Positions 15,828-17,500 of a DNA stretch of 17,500 bases are shown here, in pieces. This stretch comes from Stramonita haemastoma (Eukaryota; Mollusca; Gastropoda; Neogastropoda; Muricidae), in NCBI GenBank assembly GCA_030674155.1, contig CM060334.1, forward strand, positions 36,779,906 to 36,797,405, in the 5' to 3' direction. Positions within the stretch are counted from its first letter, which is position 1, and every line of letters starts with the position of its first letter. The position numbers and the translations under genes were made by a program. Under the pieces are notes generated by a model. The model made no database searches, was not told where the DNA came from, and saw only the letters and a program-made list of their open reading frames with translations.

Positions 15828-16144
15828 ATTATGATATCATCATGGCTTGGCTTCGCGAACGAAGATTAAGGGCACTGTCCACGTCTGGTGCAGGCTCGCT
15901 GGTGGCTGTTCAGTCCAATGCGTGACAAACAAACCCGGCCGCAGCGGCTGCAGGGGAAAGTCGATTCTGGGGTTGATGTTGGGGGGACGCGGTTCTTCCT
16001 CCTCATTCGCTTCTCCTCAAGGGTGGCTCTGCGATTTTCCTCAAAGGAGGAGACCGATTGATGTACAGTGTGTCGCCAGGCCTGCCGGTCAGCAGCAAGG
16101 ACTGACCACTGGTTATGGTCTATGAGGCAATTATTATGATATCA
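15828..16144. mobile_element. 293-bp GC-rich insert between 12-bp direct repeats
   Basis: attatgatatca occurs at 15828-15839 and at 16133-16144. Between them lies sequence of clearly higher GC than its surroundings, beginning catggcttggcttcgcgaac and ending gtctatgaggcaa. An open frame of 92 codons covers most of it, but I recognise no protein. Direct flanking repeats and the composition step suggest an insertion (retroposed or transposed); no poly(A) or terminal inverted repeat is visible. Confidence 0.5.
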
Positions 16145-16660
16145 CTTTGAAAAGGATTTACAAAGATTCAGTTCAGGAAAAAATACAGCAAGAAAGAAAG
16201 AAAACTTACAAAATTATACATTATTTCAATGAAGCATTTGATCCCATTTCGAGTAAGGACCATATACGTGACACATTCATCATGATATCATAGTGGTTAT
16301 ATTGTTTAAACTGAATGGTGCCTTGAAAAAACCCAAATGTTCAAATGCTGGGATTTTGTTATGTATATTACATTGTCATTTGTAAAATCTTGATTTTTAG
16401 TCTTGAAAGTATGGCGCTGATTTGTATGAGATTAGGCATATGCCTTTGTGATCTTATGCATGTGTGTGGGGAGGGGAGGGGGGGGGGGGTTGGTCTGAAA
16501 AGGAGGGTTTGTAAAGTGATGGGTTGCCAGTTCAACCCGCAGTTGTCCATATACCCCCCCCCCCCCCCCCCCCCCTCATTTTCCCCCCAGTCCATCTTCA
16601 GTGTTCTGTATAACACTTTTCTGGGCTACTTAGGCTACTGTCTATTGTTACATTTTCTGC
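16145..16660. other. AT-rich intergenic with G and C runs
   Basis: No gene visible. catatacgtgacacattcat at about 16261 repeats the sequence just upstream of the GC-rich insert (about 15806). A 12-G run (16478-16489) and a 22-C run (16554-16575) lie 64 bases apart and are complementary. Confidence 0.65.
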
Positions 16661-16671
16661 AGTGTTTGCCA

Positions 16672-16745
16672 CTCAACACATCAGTGGCCAGCACATTGAG
16701 TTCTTGGCTGGAAGGTCGTGGGTTCGAATCCCACGAGAGCCATAG
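16672..16745 (+). repeat. tRNA-derived SINE fragment or tRNA pseudogene
   Basis: gtgggttcgaatcccac is a perfect T-arm with the B-box ggttcgaatcc; upstream agtggccagcacattgag resembles a D-arm and A-box, and gagagcca would be a 3' acceptor arm. The expected complementary 5' acceptor strand (ggctctc) is absent, so a working tRNA is unlikely. A tRNA-headed SINE fits better. No element tail can be defined. Confidence 0.6.
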
Positions 16746-16851
16746 TCTCTATCTACAGAGTAATCTATTCTATACCACCAATGAGCAACAAGTAGGCCAG
16801 CACCCAGAGTAAGTTCACTGCAATCATAATTAAATGTTTATAAACTACCTT

Positions 16852-16860
16852 GCACACACA

Positions 16861-16943
<83 letters not shown>
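16852..16943. repeat. (CA)n then (GA)n microsatellite
   Basis: About 27 bp of CA directly joined to about 65 bp of GA. Confidence 0.98.
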
Positions 16944-16946
<3 letters not shown>

Positions 16947-16989
16947 AGGTAAAGCGAAGATATCAAAAGAGTGTACGTGCAAACAAAAA

Positions 16990-17416
16990 AGTTTATTCAA
17001 ACAAAACGAGCATCGTCTGAAATAGAAATAAAATAAAATAAAAAAACATTTTAAAACATCAAACCAATCATTAAAACAGGATCATCGCAAAAATGCGTAT
17101 TAGCATAACTTGAATGTACAAATGTCCAGGACATATGACTCATTGTGTTCATACAACAATCTTATAAATAAATTAAAAAACACAATAATTGTATGAGAGG
17201 TGTACGCATAAAAGTCCAGGGCGTAGGATTCATTGTTTTGATAAAAAAAAATACACAAGATTTTTCGCTAAAATGCCTCTCAACAAATTTTGGATGCATG
17301 AGTATTGACGACATCTCGGCTAAGGAAAAACAAAAAACAAAGGATCAAGAAAAAGAAAACAGATAGAGGGACAGACATACTGGTGAGTACCTGGTCAGAA
17401 GACAGGGCCAAATGGT
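16990..17416. other. AT-rich stretch, possible minus-strand 3'UTR
   Basis: No + strand gene visible. On the minus strand a GAATAAAC signal (complement at about 16991-16998) lies some 420 bases past the candidate stop at 17417, compatible with a 3'UTR. Two related patches (gtacaaatgtccagg near 17115 and gcataaaagtccagg near 17206) form a diverged direct repeat. Confidence 0.35.
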
Positions 17417-17449
17417 TCAGGAATTTTTAGCTGGTAGCTTGATCACCAC
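17417..17449 (-). CDS. Possible terminal exon of a convergent gene
   Basis: On the minus strand an excellent acceptor, tcttttttcag (17460-17450), is followed by eleven codons reading VVIKLPAKNS and stop TGA (17419-17417). The rest of the gene would lie beyond the right edge. The pyrimidine tract and the downstream AT-rich sequence with a polyadenylation-like motif support it, but such a short frame could arise by chance. No function can be assigned. Confidence 0.3.
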   Translation of the reverse strand: MVIKLPAKNS

Positions 17450-17500
17450 CTGAAAAAAGATTGTTAGAAATGAATGAATTTATCAACCAATAATAAATGA

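Noticed and set aside
16672..16745. Functional tRNA gene
   Set aside because: The T-arm is perfect but the 5' acceptor strand does not pair with gagagcc and the anticodon arm is unclear.

Overview
The window holds the 3' half of one animal gene, on the + strand, encoding a dual oxidase (DUOX-type NADPH oxidase). GT-AG introns, several dispersed retroposon-like families, very large dinucleotide microsatellites and the protein type all point to a metazoan. The repeat families look like those I associate with molluscs, so a marine gastropod or other lophotrochozoan is my best guess, but I could not search for it.

Layout. 1-748 is the end of an upstream intron: a 26-bp minisatellite, then an 86-bp duplication that runs up to the first visible splice acceptor. 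749-12505 carries thirteen coding exons (749-968, 1697-1790, 2391-2581, 3222-3297, 4331-4632, 5985-6218, 7185-7278, 7815-8146, 8660-8889, 9721-9878, 10934-11089, 11719-11847, 12383-12505). Joined they encode about 779 residues in this order: two EF-hands, a basic linker, six membrane helices with the four haem histidines at the spacing usual for NOX enzymes, an FAD-binding segment and an NADPH-binding segment ending in the DUOX-like C-terminus HHYENF. The N-terminal peroxidase-like half lies upstream of the window. Splice phases agree across all twelve introns. The only break is a one-base deficit in exon 10 that puts TAG inside the GGGIG loop.

12506 to about 14960 is probably 3'UTR. It opens with eleven degenerate copies of the last coding codons plus stop, followed by a 53-bp array. 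14960-17400 is mostly AT-rich, with a 293-bp GC-rich insert flanked by a 12-bp direct repeat, a tRNA-like SINE fragment and microsatellites. At 17417-17449 a possible last exon of a convergent gene lies on the minus strand.

The main pattern is that tandem arrays end exactly at splice acceptors. Exons 1, 2, 5, 11 and 12 are each preceded by serial copies of their own intron end; for exons 2, 11 and 12 the copies include the start of the exon, so they form decoy acceptors. In each case the functional copy is the 3'-most. The terminal exon shows the mirror image, with copies of the exon end lying after the real stop. Dinucleotide tracts fill many introns, and a family of short retroposon-like elements occurs at least seven times between 4.7 and 9.7 kb.
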